52,052 bases of DNA from UBA1563 sp041667115. GTDB taxonomy: Bacteria > Bacteroidota > Ignavibacteria > Ignavibacteriales > Ignavibacteriaceae. Shown here in pieces: positions 41,944-50,061 of this stretch. The stretch spans positions 1 to 52,052 of the forward strand of contig JBAYFO010000023.1 in NCBI GenBank assembly GCA_041667115.1, read 5' to 3'. Within the stretch, counting starts at the first letter, position 1, and every line of letters begins with the position of its first letter. The notes beneath the pieces are model-generated. The model was not told the DNA's origin. It ran no database searches and was given only the letters and a program-made list of their open reading frames with translations. The translations under genes and the position numbers were made by a program.

Positions 41944-43053
41944 ATGAATTCAAAAAAATATAATAATACTAAGCTTTTCTTAAGCATTAGCGAAAGTGTG
42001 TTAACCTTTCTGCTCCTCTTATTCTTCGTTTGGAGTGGACTGAGCCGTTCTTTCGAAAGTCTTTTGTCGGTCTACGCAAAAAACGAGTATTTACTCTTTT
42101 TGTTCTTTGTTCTCGCAACCGGACTAGGTTTCGCTGTACTATTTTCTCCCTTTTCATTTTATGGCGGCTTTATTTTGGAACACAAGTACAAGCTTTCAAA
42201 TCAAACATTTTTCCAATGGATATGGGAAGGGACTAAAGGAATTATTGTCTCTCTTTTGATTGGATTACCCATTTTACTTTTTTTCTTTTTTATGATCCGT
42301 CACTATGGAGAAAATTGGTGGATTCCGTTTGCGGTTTTTCTTTTTGTGGTCTCAATAGTTTTAGCCAGGATTGTCCCTGTATTTATTCTTCCACTTTTTT
42401 ATAAGATTGTTCCTCTGGCAAATGAAGACTTGAAAGAAAGAATTGTCCGTCTTGCGAAAATTGCCAATATTAAAGTTGAAAATGTTTTCACCTTTAATAT
42501 GAGCAAAACAACGAAAAAAGCCAATGCCGCATTTACCGGATTAGGCAAGTCGAAACGGGTCTTACTCGGTGATACGTTGCTTGAAAATTACTCGCTTGAC
42601 GAAGTTGAAACAGTATTGGCGCATGAATTTGGTCACTACAAAAAAAAGCACATCATTAAAAATATTTTTCTTGGAACATTTTTTAGCTTTTTCACTTTGT
42701 TTTTAATCGCAAAACTTTATTCGCTTTCTCTGCCTTATTTTCACGCGCAAACGCCAGCGCAAATATATGCTTTGCCTGTGTTGGCTTTGTGGGGCATGCT
42801 GGTTTCGTTATTGATCCAGCCGCTGTCAAATATGGTTTCCCGAAAATACGAATATGAAGCGGATACTTTTGTGATAGAAACTACGGGAAAACACGAAGCT
42901 TTTTTGCAAACACTTGATAAATTAACCGAGCAAAATCTTGGCGACAAAGCACCACACCCTTTTGTTGAATGGTTCTTTTATAGTCATCCTTCAATTAGCA
43001 AAAGAAGAAACGCAATTCTTTCATTTGTAAAAAATAAAAACGAGCAAACATGA
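41944..43053 (+). CDS. M48 family zinc metallopeptidase (Ste24/CAAX protease 1-like)
   Basis: An integral membrane protease of about 369 residues. The frame opens at a GTG (41869), but that lies in a terminator stem; the ATG at 41944 is chosen, where the upstream DNA holds a candidate promoter instead of a ribosome-binding site. Several helices precede the catalytic part. Zinc motif HEFGH (H227, E228, H231) and the second Glu in RKYEYEADTF (E305) match M48A/Ste24 enzymes. SKTTKKANAAFTGLGKSKRV is also typical. Bacterial members cut membrane or misfolded proteins; no CAAX substrate is implied. The stop overlaps the plsC start (ATGA). Confidence 0.9.
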   Translation: MNSKKYNNTKLFLSISESVLTFLLLLFFVWSGLSRSFESLLSVYAKNEYLLFLFFVLATGLGFAVLFSPFSFYGGFILEHKYKLSNQTFFQWIWEGTKGIIVSLLIGLPILLFFFFMIRHYGENWWIPFAVFLFVVSIVLARIVPVFILPLFYKIVPLANEDLKERIVRLAKIANIKVENVFTFNMSKTTKKANAAFTGLGKSKRVLLGDTLLENYSLDEVETVLAHEFGHYKKKHIIKNIFLGTFFSFFTLFLIAKLYSLSLPYFHAQTPAQIYALPVLALWGMLVSLLIQPLSNMVSRKYEYEADTFVIETTGKHEAFLQTLDKLTEQNLGDKAPHPFVEWFFYSHPSISKRRNAILSFVKNKNEQT

Positions 43054-43754
43054 TCACTTATATTAAAATATTCGTAGTTGGATTATATATCTTTTTCTGT
43101 TCTACTCTAGCGCTGCTTAGTGCCATTTTTGACAGAAGCAATCGAACTTATTTTTGGGTTTCACGACTTATATCAAACGGAGGTCTCTTTTTAAGTGGAA
43201 TAAAACTAACTACAAGCGGCTTGGAAAATATCGACGCATCAAAGCCGTATGTTTATGTTTCTAACCATTCCAGCATGTTTGATATTTTAGCAATGCAGGC
43301 TTCATTCCCGAATGATGCGGTTATAATATTTAAAAAGGAATTAGCTAAAATTCCAATTTTCGGATGGGCGTTGCAATTAGGACCGTATATTGTGGTTGAC
43401 AGGCAGAAAGCCGACAGGGCAATGGAAAGTCTGGATCGCGCAAAAAAAACGATCGTTGAAAAGGGAATCTCGGTATTGGTGTTTGCGGAAGGAACAAGAA
43501 GCAAGACCGGTGAAGTGCAACCATTTAAACGAGGCGCATTCTATTTGGCTGCGCGGGTGGGTTATCCTATAATTCCAGTTTCAATTAGTGGAACGGCTGC
43601 AATCATGCCGAAAGGAAAACTCCGCATAAATAAGGGAACAATTCATGTTCATTACGATACCCCGATAAATACAGAGCATATGAATGGCAGGCAGGGAGAA
43701 AAGGAATTGATGGAACAAGTAAGACAAATTATTATTGCAAATAAAAAGGATTGA
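43050..43754 (+). CDS. plsC: 1-acyl-sn-glycerol-3-phosphate acyltransferase
   Basis: A 234-residue membrane-bound acyltransferase making phosphatidic acid. Block I is NHSSMFD (H73, D78), block III FAEGTRS (147-151 region), followed by FKRGAFYLA and block IV PIIPVSISGT. An N-terminal helix (about 5-26) anchors it. The start overlaps the M48 gene stop by 4 bases, and gatC begins 4 bases after its own stop. Confidence 0.93.
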   Translation: MITYIKIFVVGLYIFFCSTLALLSAIFDRSNRTYFWVSRLISNGGLFLSGIKLTTSGLENIDASKPYVYVSNHSSMFDILAMQASFPNDAVIIFKKELAKIPIFGWALQLGPYIVVDRQKADRAMESLDRAKKTIVEKGISVLVFAEGTRSKTGEVQPFKRGAFYLAARVGYPIIPVSISGTAAIMPKGKLRINKGTIHVHYDTPINTEHMNGRQGEKELMEQVRQIIIANKKD

Positions 43755-43757
43755 CCG

Positions 43758-44042
43758 ATGGCAGTTACTAAACAAGAAGTTGAAAAAATTGCCGAATTGG
43801 CTCGTCTTGAATTTAACGAGAACGAGATTGAGCATTTAACAAAAGATATGAATCAGATTCTTCATCACATGGACAAACTTAACGAACTTGATACTTCAAA
43901 CGTTGAGCCGCTCTCACACCCAATAGAAGTGAAAAATGTTTTTCGTGAGGACGAATTGAAAGAATCGATCAAAAGGGAAGAAGCGTTGAAAAATGCACCA
44001 GCCAAAGATGAAGAATTTTTCAAAGTTCCAAAAGTGATCTGA
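43758..44042 (+). CDS. gatC: Aspartyl/glutamyl-tRNA amidotransferase subunit C
   Basis: A 94-residue GatC, the small subunit that wraps the GatA-GatB complex making Gln-tRNA (and Asn-tRNA) by transamidation. The family pattern is plain: VEKIAELARLEFNENEIEHL, MDKLNELDTSNVEPLSHPIE, FREDELKESI and ending FFKVPKVI. gatA and gatB are not in the window, so the subunits are encoded apart, as in many genomes. Confidence 0.95.
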   Translation: MAVTKQEVEKIAELARLEFNENEIEHLTKDMNQILHHMDKLNELDTSNVEPLSHPIEVKNVFREDELKESIKREEALKNAPAKDEEFFKVPKVI

Positions 44043-44105
44043 TAAAATAAATTTTAGCAAATAAATTACGCGAAGACTCATTATGATTTTTCAATTTACA
44101 TTTTT

Positions 44106-44870
44106 ATGATAGTTGGCATTATCCCGGCGCGCTTTGCGTCATCAAGGTTATACGGAAAACCACTTGCAATGATCGGCGACAAACCGATGATTCAACACAC
44201 GTATGAGTCGGCTTCAAAATCAAATTTACTTCATAAAATAATTATAGCGGTGGATGATGAACGGGTTGCAGAGGCTGCTAAATCATTCGGCGCTGAAGTA
44301 TTAATCACTCCTAAAGAAATAGCGACCGGCTCCGATAGGATTGCGTTTGTTGCGAGGAAAATTCCCTCAGCCGAAATTATCGTCAATATTCAAGGAGATG
44401 AACCGTTCATTCCCGGAAGAATGATTGACGAAGCGATTGAACCGTTGCTTTTCGATCCTGAAATTATGGTCTCAACCCTGGCGAAGAGAATTTCTTCTCT
44501 CGCCGAACTTAAGTCATCATCGGTAGTAAAAGTTGTCTTCGATTATCAAAGTTTTGCATTATACTTTTCGCGTTCGCCAATTCCCTTTGTACGTGATGCT
44601 AATACGCTTGCTGAGGGTCTTAAGATGGTAAATATGTTCAAACATGTTGGATTATATGTTTACCGCAGAAGCGCTTTATTGAAGTTTACTTCATTACAGC
44701 CAACGGATCTGGAACAAACTGAAAAACTTGAACAACTGCGGATGCTCGAAAACGGTATTAAAATTAAAGTGGTGGAAACGGAATTTGATAGTTATTCTGT
44801 TGACACACTTGAAGATTTGGAGCATGCAAAAACATTTTATAAAAAATATTTGAAGAAAAAAGAAAAGTGA
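44106..44870 (+). CDS. kdsB: 3-deoxy-manno-octulosonate cytidylyltransferase
   Basis: Activates Kdo to CMP-Kdo for lipopolysaccharide; 254 residues, normal length. Motifs: IIPARFASSRLYGKPL (5-20) for nucleotide binding, AVDDERV, TGSDRIAFV and VNIQGDEPFI with the metal-binding Asp. It shows that the organism makes a Kdo-containing outer membrane. The stop overlaps the next start (GTGA). Confidence 0.95.
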   Translation: MIVGIIPARFASSRLYGKPLAMIGDKPMIQHTYESASKSNLLHKIIIAVDDERVAEAAKSFGAEVLITPKEIATGSDRIAFVARKIPSAEIIVNIQGDEPFIPGRMIDEAIEPLLFDPEIMVSTLAKRISSLAELKSSSVVKVVFDYQSFALYFSRSPIPFVRDANTLAEGLKMVNMFKHVGLYVYRRSALLKFTSLQPTDLEQTEKLEQLRMLENGIKIKVVETEFDSYSVDTLEDLEHAKTFYKKYLKKKEK

Positions 44871-45847
44871 AAACGCAGATTTTTCCCCAAAGAATTGCCT
44901 TAGCGAATATTCCTACGCCAATTCAAAAAACTTCATTTGAAGGAAAATCATTTTATTTAAAGCGGGATGATTTTACCGGGATGGAAACTTCGGGCAATAA
45001 GATTCGCAAACTAGAGTATCTTCTCTATCAAGCACAAAAAGAAAAAGCCGATTATGTTTTTACCTGCGGCGGTGAACAATCAAATCACGCGCGCGCAACA
45101 GCTTTTGCCGCGGCATCATTAGGAATTAAAAGCAAATTATTTCTCTGGGGGAAAAATTCACCAAACGCTGATGGAAATTTATTTCTTGATAAAGTTCTCG
45201 GTTGTGAGTTCCGCTTCCTTTCTAAAAATGAATTCGGAAACGCAAACGAGATAATGGCGCAAGAAAAAATATCTTTTGAGAAAAAAGGGAAGAAAGTTTT
45301 TCTGATTCATGAAGGAGGTTCTTCTCCACTTGGCATTTGGGGATACATTCATGCGATTGAAGAAATGCAGAAGCAAAATATATTTAAGAAATGTAACGCG
45401 GTACTAACTGCTTCCGGTTCCGGTGGCACAACTGCAGGATTGCTGGTAGGCTCACTTCTTTTTAAAGCGAAATTAAAAATCTTTGCGGTAAATGTGTTGT
45501 ATCCGAAAAGTGAAATACGGGATAAAATTTTATCACTCGCAGAGGATGCAATTAAAAATTTTTGTTTACCGGTGAACCTTAACGAAAATCAATTGGAGGT
45601 TTTAGACGGCTATTCACTCGAAGGTTATAAACAGATCAGTGATGATAAACTTTCACTCATTAAAAAGTTTGCCCGACAATCAGGAATTGTATTAGACCCG
45701 GCTTACACCGGCAAGGCATTCAAAGCGTATCAAGATAATTTCTTATCCGCGAAAACTTCAAAAACGTTGTTTATTCATACCGGCGGATTGTACGGAGTGT
45801 TTTCCAAAAGGAAGAAATATTTGTTACATTTTGAAGAGAAAAATTAA
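44867..45847 (+). CDS. PLP-dependent D-cysteine desulfhydrase / ACC deaminase-like enzyme
   Basis: A 326-residue PLP enzyme of the ACC deaminase/D-cysteine desulfhydrase family. SGNKIRKLEYLL carries the Schiff-base Lys (K45); CGGEQSNHARAT (67-78) binds the carboxylate; SGSGGTTAGLL holds the phosphate. D-cysteine desulfhydrase is the more common function outside plants and rhizosphere bacteria, but the two cannot be told apart here. The GTG start overlaps the kdsB stop by 4 bases. Confidence 0.85.
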   Translation: MKTQIFPQRIALANIPTPIQKTSFEGKSFYLKRDDFTGMETSGNKIRKLEYLLYQAQKEKADYVFTCGGEQSNHARATAFAAASLGIKSKLFLWGKNSPNADGNLFLDKVLGCEFRFLSKNEFGNANEIMAQEKISFEKKGKKVFLIHEGGSSPLGIWGYIHAIEEMQKQNIFKKCNAVLTASGSGGTTAGLLVGSLLFKAKLKIFAVNVLYPKSEIRDKILSLAEDAIKNFCLPVNLNENQLEVLDGYSLEGYKQISDDKLSLIKKFARQSGIVLDPAYTGKAFKAYQDNFLSAKTSKTLFIHTGGLYGVFSKRKKYLLHFEEKN

Positions 45848-45852
45848 TCCAT

Positions 45853-46266
45853 ATGCAATGTATCTTTTGTGATATCGTTCAAAAAACAGCCAAAGCAGAA
45901 ATTCTGTTTGAAGACGATAAAATTATTTCCTTCCTTGATATCAATCCTTTCAATGTTGGACATTCGTTGGTAATTCCGAAGACTCATTATGCAAACTTTC
46001 TCGATGTTCCAAGTGATCTTTTTGGAGAAATTTTTTCGGTTGTGCAACAACTTACCAAGGGAGTTGTAAATGGGCTTCAAGCGGATGGGTATAACATTTT
46101 ATCAAATAACGGAAGAGCCGCGGGGCAATCGGTCTTTCATTGCCATTTCCATATCATTCCGCGCTTTAAGACCGACGGGTACAAATTTAAAATGGATTTG
46201 AAAAAATATGGTAACGGCGAAATGAATATAATCGCAGAGAAAATTAAATCAGCTATTCTTATATAA
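45853..46266 (+). CDS. HIT family nucleotide hydrolase/transferase
   Basis: A 137-residue histidine-triad protein (HINT-like). It opens CIFCDIVQ with the two family cysteines, has FLDINPFNVGHSLVIPK, and the triad HCHFHII (H96, H98, H100). Family members hydrolyse nucleoside phosphoramidates or dinucleotides. It starts 5 bases after the desulfhydrase-like gene. Confidence 0.92.
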   Translation: MQCIFCDIVQKTAKAEILFEDDKIISFLDINPFNVGHSLVIPKTHYANFLDVPSDLFGEIFSVVQQLTKGVVNGLQADGYNILSNNGRAAGQSVFHCHFHIIPRFKTDGYKFKMDLKKYGNGEMNIIAEKIKSAILI

Positions 46267-46280
46267 TCGGAGTGTTTTTT

Positions 46281-46688
46281 ATGGAAAGAAAGATCAGAGT
46301 ATTAATTGCAAAAGCCGGACTTGATGGTCATGATCGCGGTGCAAAAGTAATTGCCGCCGCATTACGCGATGCCGGAATGGAAGTTATTTATACCGGTCTG
46401 CGGCAAACTCCCGAAATGATAGTTGAAGCCGCATTGCAAGAGGATGTTGATGCTATCGGCATCAGTATTCTTTCCGGCGCTCACATGACGATCTTTCCGA
46501 AAATCCTTACCTTGATGAAAGAAAAGGGGATGGATGACGTACTTTTAACCGGCGGCGGAATTATTCCCGAAGATGATATTAAAAAATTAAAAGGACTTGG
46601 AGTTGGCGAGTTGTTTACGCCAGGAGCCACAACTACCGCTACGATAGATTACATAAAAGATTGGGCTGTTAAAAACCCAAGACTGTAA
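46281..46688 (+). CDS. Free-standing cobalamin-binding domain (methylmalonyl-CoA mutase C-terminal-subunit-like)
   Basis: About 135 residues forming just the B12-binding Rossmann domain of methylmalonyl-CoA mutase. The cobalt-ligand motif DGHDRG (H17) is intact, with SILSGAHM and LLTGGGIIPEDD as the other cofactor contacts. The frame opens at a GTG (46272), but that codon lies in the GGAG site that serves the ATG at 46281. The catalytic TIM-barrel subunit is not nearby. Could pair with a mutase subunit (methylmalonyl, isobutyryl or ethylmalonyl type) encoded elsewhere. Confidence 0.9.
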   Translation: MERKIRVLIAKAGLDGHDRGAKVIAAALRDAGMEVIYTGLRQTPEMIVEAALQEDVDAIGISILSGAHMTIFPKILTLMKEKGMDDVLLTGGGIIPEDDIKKLKGLGVGELFTPGATTTATIDYIKDWAVKNPRL

Positions 46689-46707
46689 ATTTCAAAAGGG
46701 AGGTTCT

Positions 46708-48252
46708 ATGAAAATTGCATTATTGTTTTTTTTCGCTTTTGTTTTTTCATGTTCACTTTTTGCTCAACCGGTATTTAAGAAACAAATTTCGTTTCTTGAT
46801 TTCGATGCAAGAAATCCTTCGTTTATACAAACTTTAGATACCGACTATGAAGATTATCGATGGGGAAATGCCAAAGCTCTTTTATTTGAAGGTTATAAAG
46901 ACACTTCAAAACCGCAAATTTTTTCGTTAGAGTATGATGCCGAGAATGATTCCTTCTACAACCCCACCCAACTTACTTCTTCCAAAGGAAGCTGTATTAA
47001 TCCAGTAGGATTACTAGCTAATGTGGGAGGTATTACAATGATGCAAAAAATGGTTTGGCAAACTAACGAAAGGGGGAATTGGGATATTGTACAAGCAATA
47101 ATTTCTGGTGACACTTTAAGAAACATTATGTTCATTGCATCCGATAGTCTTGATGAAATTAATCCGCGACTAGTAATTCCATATTATAATTCTAATTATG
47201 TTTTTGGAATTACTTATGAAAAAGCTGGATCGATTTATTTAAATCTGTTGAGAGATAGCTCTTTAATTAACGAAAAAATATTTGATGCATCTGGAATAGA
47301 TTCTTTTGAATATGAAAACGGATTTGCGGTAATTTCTTTTCAGTTTCCCTTTGAAAAATATTTTGGTGTTGCTTTCGCTGTAAAAAAATATCAGAATGGG
47401 GACGGAAAAATCGTATTCAAAACAAAGGATGAATACACTCAGTTATGGAGTGACGAAAACTTCTTATATGATTCAACAATAACTACAACATCACCCCAAT
47501 TTATATCAAGTCTACACGCGGGAAATTTACTATCTTTTGAAACGAAAAAGTTTGGCAAAAGAATATTAATGGCATTTTCCACCTCGCTTAATGGTGTCAA
47601 CTCTGAATATGCTGCACCAATTTCTGATTCCAGCTATGAGACATTTAACTTTTCTATGAAACCAGTTCCACAAGTAACAAAATCTTTTAAAAAGTCAAAC
47701 TATGGTTACGGACAAAGCATTTATCAAATAAGAAAAGAAGGTAAAAATTTTTTGCTACCGGACTATTTTAATGCATCAGGTAGAACGAGGGATTCACTAA
47801 TTGCAATTAAAATTGAAGAGCCAAAAATCACAACTGAATTAGTTAAATACGACAACGGTTGGAATTATATATACTCTATTTGGGAGGATAGTAGTGCTAA
47901 TGGATCGATTCAACTTTTCGGTTCGTCGGGATTATACACAATTAGTGGCATTGAAGATGAAACTTCTCCGCAAGATTTTACACTTTACCAAAATTATCCA
48001 AATCCGTTCAACCCGGAGACGGCAATTAACTATCGACTTTCTTCCAGTGGTTTTGTTACACTAAAAGTTTTTGATGTGCTGGGAAGAGAAATTGAAACAT
48101 TAGTGAATGAAGAAAAACCGGCAGGAGTATATCAAGTTTTCTTCAACTCTCAACAGACAACTAACAACAAACCACTCTCAAGCGGAGTCTTTTTTTATCA
48201 GCTAAAGGTCGGGAACCGGTTACATACAAAAAGTATGCTGCTGTTGAAATAA
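46708..48252 (+). CDS. T9SS-secreted protein of unknown function
   Basis: A 514-residue exported protein. Signal peptide 1-19 (ending LFAQ). The body (20-425) is beta-rich, with repeated short strands and no domain that I recognise; the pattern YRWGNAKALLFEG, GNWDIVQAI and NYVFGITYEK suggests a propeller-like fold. The end (about 430-514) is a standard T9SS type A sorting domain: YQNYPNPFNPETAINYRL, VTLKVFDVLGREIETLVNEE, SGVFFYQLKVG, SMLLLK. A short QQTTNNKPL insert interrupts it. AGGGAGG lies 6 bases before the ATG. Probably on the cell surface or released. Confidence 0.82.
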   Translation: MKIALLFFFAFVFSCSLFAQPVFKKQISFLDFDARNPSFIQTLDTDYEDYRWGNAKALLFEGYKDTSKPQIFSLEYDAENDSFYNPTQLTSSKGSCINPVGLLANVGGITMMQKMVWQTNERGNWDIVQAIISGDTLRNIMFIASDSLDEINPRLVIPYYNSNYVFGITYEKAGSIYLNLLRDSSLINEKIFDASGIDSFEYENGFAVISFQFPFEKYFGVAFAVKKYQNGDGKIVFKTKDEYTQLWSDENFLYDSTITTTSPQFISSLHAGNLLSFETKKFGKRILMAFSTSLNGVNSEYAAPISDSSYETFNFSMKPVPQVTKSFKKSNYGYGQSIYQIRKEGKNFLLPDYFNASGRTRDSLIAIKIEEPKITTELVKYDNGWNYIYSIWEDSSANGSIQLFGSSGLYTISGIEDETSPQDFTLYQNYPNPFNPETAINYRLSSSGFVTLKVFDVLGREIETLVNEEKPAGVYQVFFNSQQTTNNKPLSSGVFFYQLKVGNRLHTKSMLLLK

Positions 48253-48302
48253 TTTTTTTTAATAGGATATATTAGTTATTCACCATATATTTAACTGTGT
48301 TT

Positions 48303-48331
48303 TTTGAAAAGATGGGTATCTGTTAAGTTTA
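48303..48331 (+). promoter_or_regulatory. Candidate promoter of the RNA-binding protein gene
   Basis: TTTG at 48303-48306, a 17-base spacer, then TAAGTTTA (48324-48331), one mismatch from TAnnTTTG. It would give a leader of about 200 bases holding two hairpins (48396-48411 and 48436-48455). Confidence 0.35.
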
Positions 48332-48395
48332 GGATCGAAACTTCTGCCAAATCGGAAGCAAAATACTCAAAACACATTCGAAACCATTACTTTCA

Positions 48396-48411
48396 TCTCG
48401 CACTTGCGGGA
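48396..48411 (+). other. Leader hairpin 1 of the RNA-binding protein gene
   Basis: TCTCGC (48396-48401) pairs with GCGGGA (48406-48411) around ACTT, with one G-U pair; TTCTTTTA follows. Could be a weak attenuator or a structural element of a long leader. Confidence 0.4.
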
Positions 48412-48435
48412 TTCTTTTATTGAACGTTGATAAAC

Positions 48436-48455
48436 AAGAGCATGTGCTTTTTTTT
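48436..48455 (+). terminator. Leader hairpin 2 with T-run (possible attenuator)
   Basis: AAGAGC (48436-48441) pairs with GCTTTT (48446-48451), one G-U pair, loop ATGT, followed by a T-run to 48455. It lies 84 bases before the RRM gene start. It could end transcripts from upstream or attenuate the RRM transcript. Confidence 0.4.
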
Positions 48456-48538
48456 CTCCTCTGATTTGTTTACCTCATTAAAGAAACAGTTCTCGCTTTT
48501 ATTTATATTTATTAAACAAATTGATCGGAGTACTATTT

Positions 48539-48907
48539 ATGAACATTTACGTAGGTAATTTATCACGTGAAGTATCTGACGAAGACTTAATGACGGAGTT
48601 TTCAGCTTACGGAAAAGTCAAATCAGTGAAAGTAATCAGAGACCTTTTTAGCGGCGATTCCAAAGGATTCGGTTTTGTTGAGATGGTTGTTGCTACTGAA
48701 GCTCAAAAAGCCATTGACGAATTGAATACCAAAGAAGTCAAAGGTAAAAAATTGGTCGTTAACGAAGCTCGCCCTAAAACTGATGACAGAAGAGGCGGCA
48801 GCGGTGGCGGCAGCAGAGGTGGTTTTAGAGGCGGCAGCGGTAGCGGCGGCGGTGGAAACCGTGGCGGCGGCAGCGGTGGTTTCGGCGGACCAAGAAAAAG
48901 ATTTTAA
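48539..48907 (+). CDS. RRM-type RNA-binding protein with Gly-rich tail
   Basis: About 122 residues. A reading frame opens six codons earlier, but the ATG at 48539 has GGAG (48527-48530) eight bases upstream and gives the standard MNIYVGNLS start. One RRM domain fills residues 1-80, with RNP2 IYVGNL (3-8) and RNP1 KGFGFVEM (42-49). Residues 83-122 are Gly/Ser/Arg-rich (RGG-like) and end PRKRF. This is the cold-induced RNA-binding protein type known from cyanobacteria and Bacteroidota; it probably acts as an RNA chaperone. A long candidate leader and a terminator surround it, so it is monocistronic. Confidence 0.92.
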   Translation: MNIYVGNLSREVSDEDLMTEFSAYGKVKSVKVIRDLFSGDSKGFGFVEMVVATEAQKAIDELNTKEVKGKKLVVNEARPKTDDRRGGSGGGSRGGFRGGSGSGGGGNRGGGSGGFGGPRKRF

Positions 48908-48930
48908 TCTAATTCCAAATTCTTAAAATT

Positions 48931-48985
48931 AGGTTATTCAAAAGTTTTTCATTTTTAATGATTAAGCTATTGGATAACCTTTTTT
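48931..48985 (+). terminator. Terminator after the RRM gene
   Basis: AGGTTATTCAA (48931-48941) pairs with TTGGATAACCT (48970-48980) with one G-U pair, a 28-base A+T-rich loop, then TTTTT. The long loop makes it less typical but the stem and tail are good. Confidence 0.7.
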
Positions 48986-49181
48986 ATTTTTACGCTGTAT
49001 TCCTCTCTCTGTACCCTGACTTGAAACTCCGGTAAGATTTGTAATAGATTAATTTTATAGTCGTGCCATTAATCACACGCAATATTTTGGTATTTCTTTA
49101 AAGATAAAATGAAAAGTATCTTGTTTCACCGTTTTCAGTTGTTTCCAATTAACAAATAATTCAAAAAAATCGATAGTCATA

Positions 49182-50060
49182 ATGAATAAAACTCTTCATC
49201 GGCTTTATATTGGACTCTTTTATTTCGTTGGAATTTCGTCTGTCGCACTCTTGGTCTTCAACAGCTATTCCTATTATTCCTTACCGCTAACAGAAAGAGT
49301 GTTCTCAAGCAGCCACAGTTTATTCAAACCAAGCGGTTGGGTCGGGCACGGGCTCGGTATTCTTGGTACTTTGATGATGATTTTTGGCGTTGCTGTTTAT
49401 ATGATAAGAAAGCGAACACGGAAATTATTTCAGTTTGGGTATTTGAAAAATTGGCTCGAATTTCACATATTCCTCTGCACCTTAGGTCCTATTTTTGTTC
49501 TTTTCCATACAGCATTTAAATTTGGCGGACTTGTAGCAGTTAGTTTTTGGAGTATGGTAGCGGTTGTTATAAGTGGTGTCGTCGGAAGATTTATTTATAT
49601 TCAAATTCCCAGGTCAATAGAAGGGCAGGAACTGGATTTTAAAGGAATTCAAAAAATGGACGAAGAATTGTCTATACGATTAAGCGACGAATATAAACTT
49701 TCTGCATCACTAATCAATTCTTTTGAACATCATTTTATGATTCAGAAATATACCGGACTTTCTCTCTCTAAAAGCTTCAGCATTATGTTAACAGACTATT
49801 TCTCATTGCAAAAATTAATTCCTCAGTTGAAAAAATCATTACGTGAATCCGGAATAACAAACAAACACGCGATTAAAGAAATTATCAAACTCTTCAAAAC
49901 AAAAATTAGTTTGACGAGAAAAATCGGATTGCTGCGCACGATGCAGCGGCTCTTTAATTATTGGCACATCATACATTTACCTTTTGCAATCGCTATGTTT
50001 GTGATCATGGTAATTCATGTTGCCGTAACTATTGTTTTTGGATATAAGTGGATATTCTAA
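49182..50060 (+). CDS. Five-helix His-rich membrane protein, probable di-heme b-type cytochrome
   Basis: A 292-residue inner-membrane protein. Helices lie at about 9-27, 53-75, 92-112, 117-139 and 265-288; between the last two is a soluble helical segment of about 125 residues. Histidines sit in or at the ends of helices: H56 (GWVGHGLG), H95 and H109 (EFHIFLCTLGPIFVLFHTAF), H262, H265 and H279 (NYWHIIHLPFAIAMFVIMVIHV). The two His about 14 apart in helices 3 and 5 are typical of transmembrane heme b pairs. I do not recognise a named family. The next gene, a ferredoxin-flavoprotein, begins 2 bases after the stop, and a multiheme cytochrome c follows, so it is likely the membrane section of an electron conduit. 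Heme binding is inferred. Confidence 0.72.
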   Translation: MNKTLHRLYIGLFYFVGISSVALLVFNSYSYYSLPLTERVFSSSHSLFKPSGWVGHGLGILGTLMMIFGVAVYMIRKRTRKLFQFGYLKNWLEFHIFLCTLGPIFVLFHTAFKFGGLVAVSFWSMVAVVISGVVGRFIYIQIPRSIEGQELDFKGIQKMDEELSIRLSDEYKLSASLINSFEHHFMIQKYTGLSLSKSFSIMLTDYFSLQKLIPQLKKSLRESGITNKHAIKEIIKLFKTKISLTRKIGLLRTMQRLFNYWHIIHLPFAIAMFVIMVIHVAVTIVFGYKWIF

Positions 50061-50061
50061 A

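Noticed and set aside
48908..49181. Promoter for the electron-transfer genes
   Set aside because: TAATTTTA- and TAAGATTTG-like strings are present but none has a -33 partner at suitable distance, so no call is made; the gap holds a terminator and otherwise nothing recognisable.
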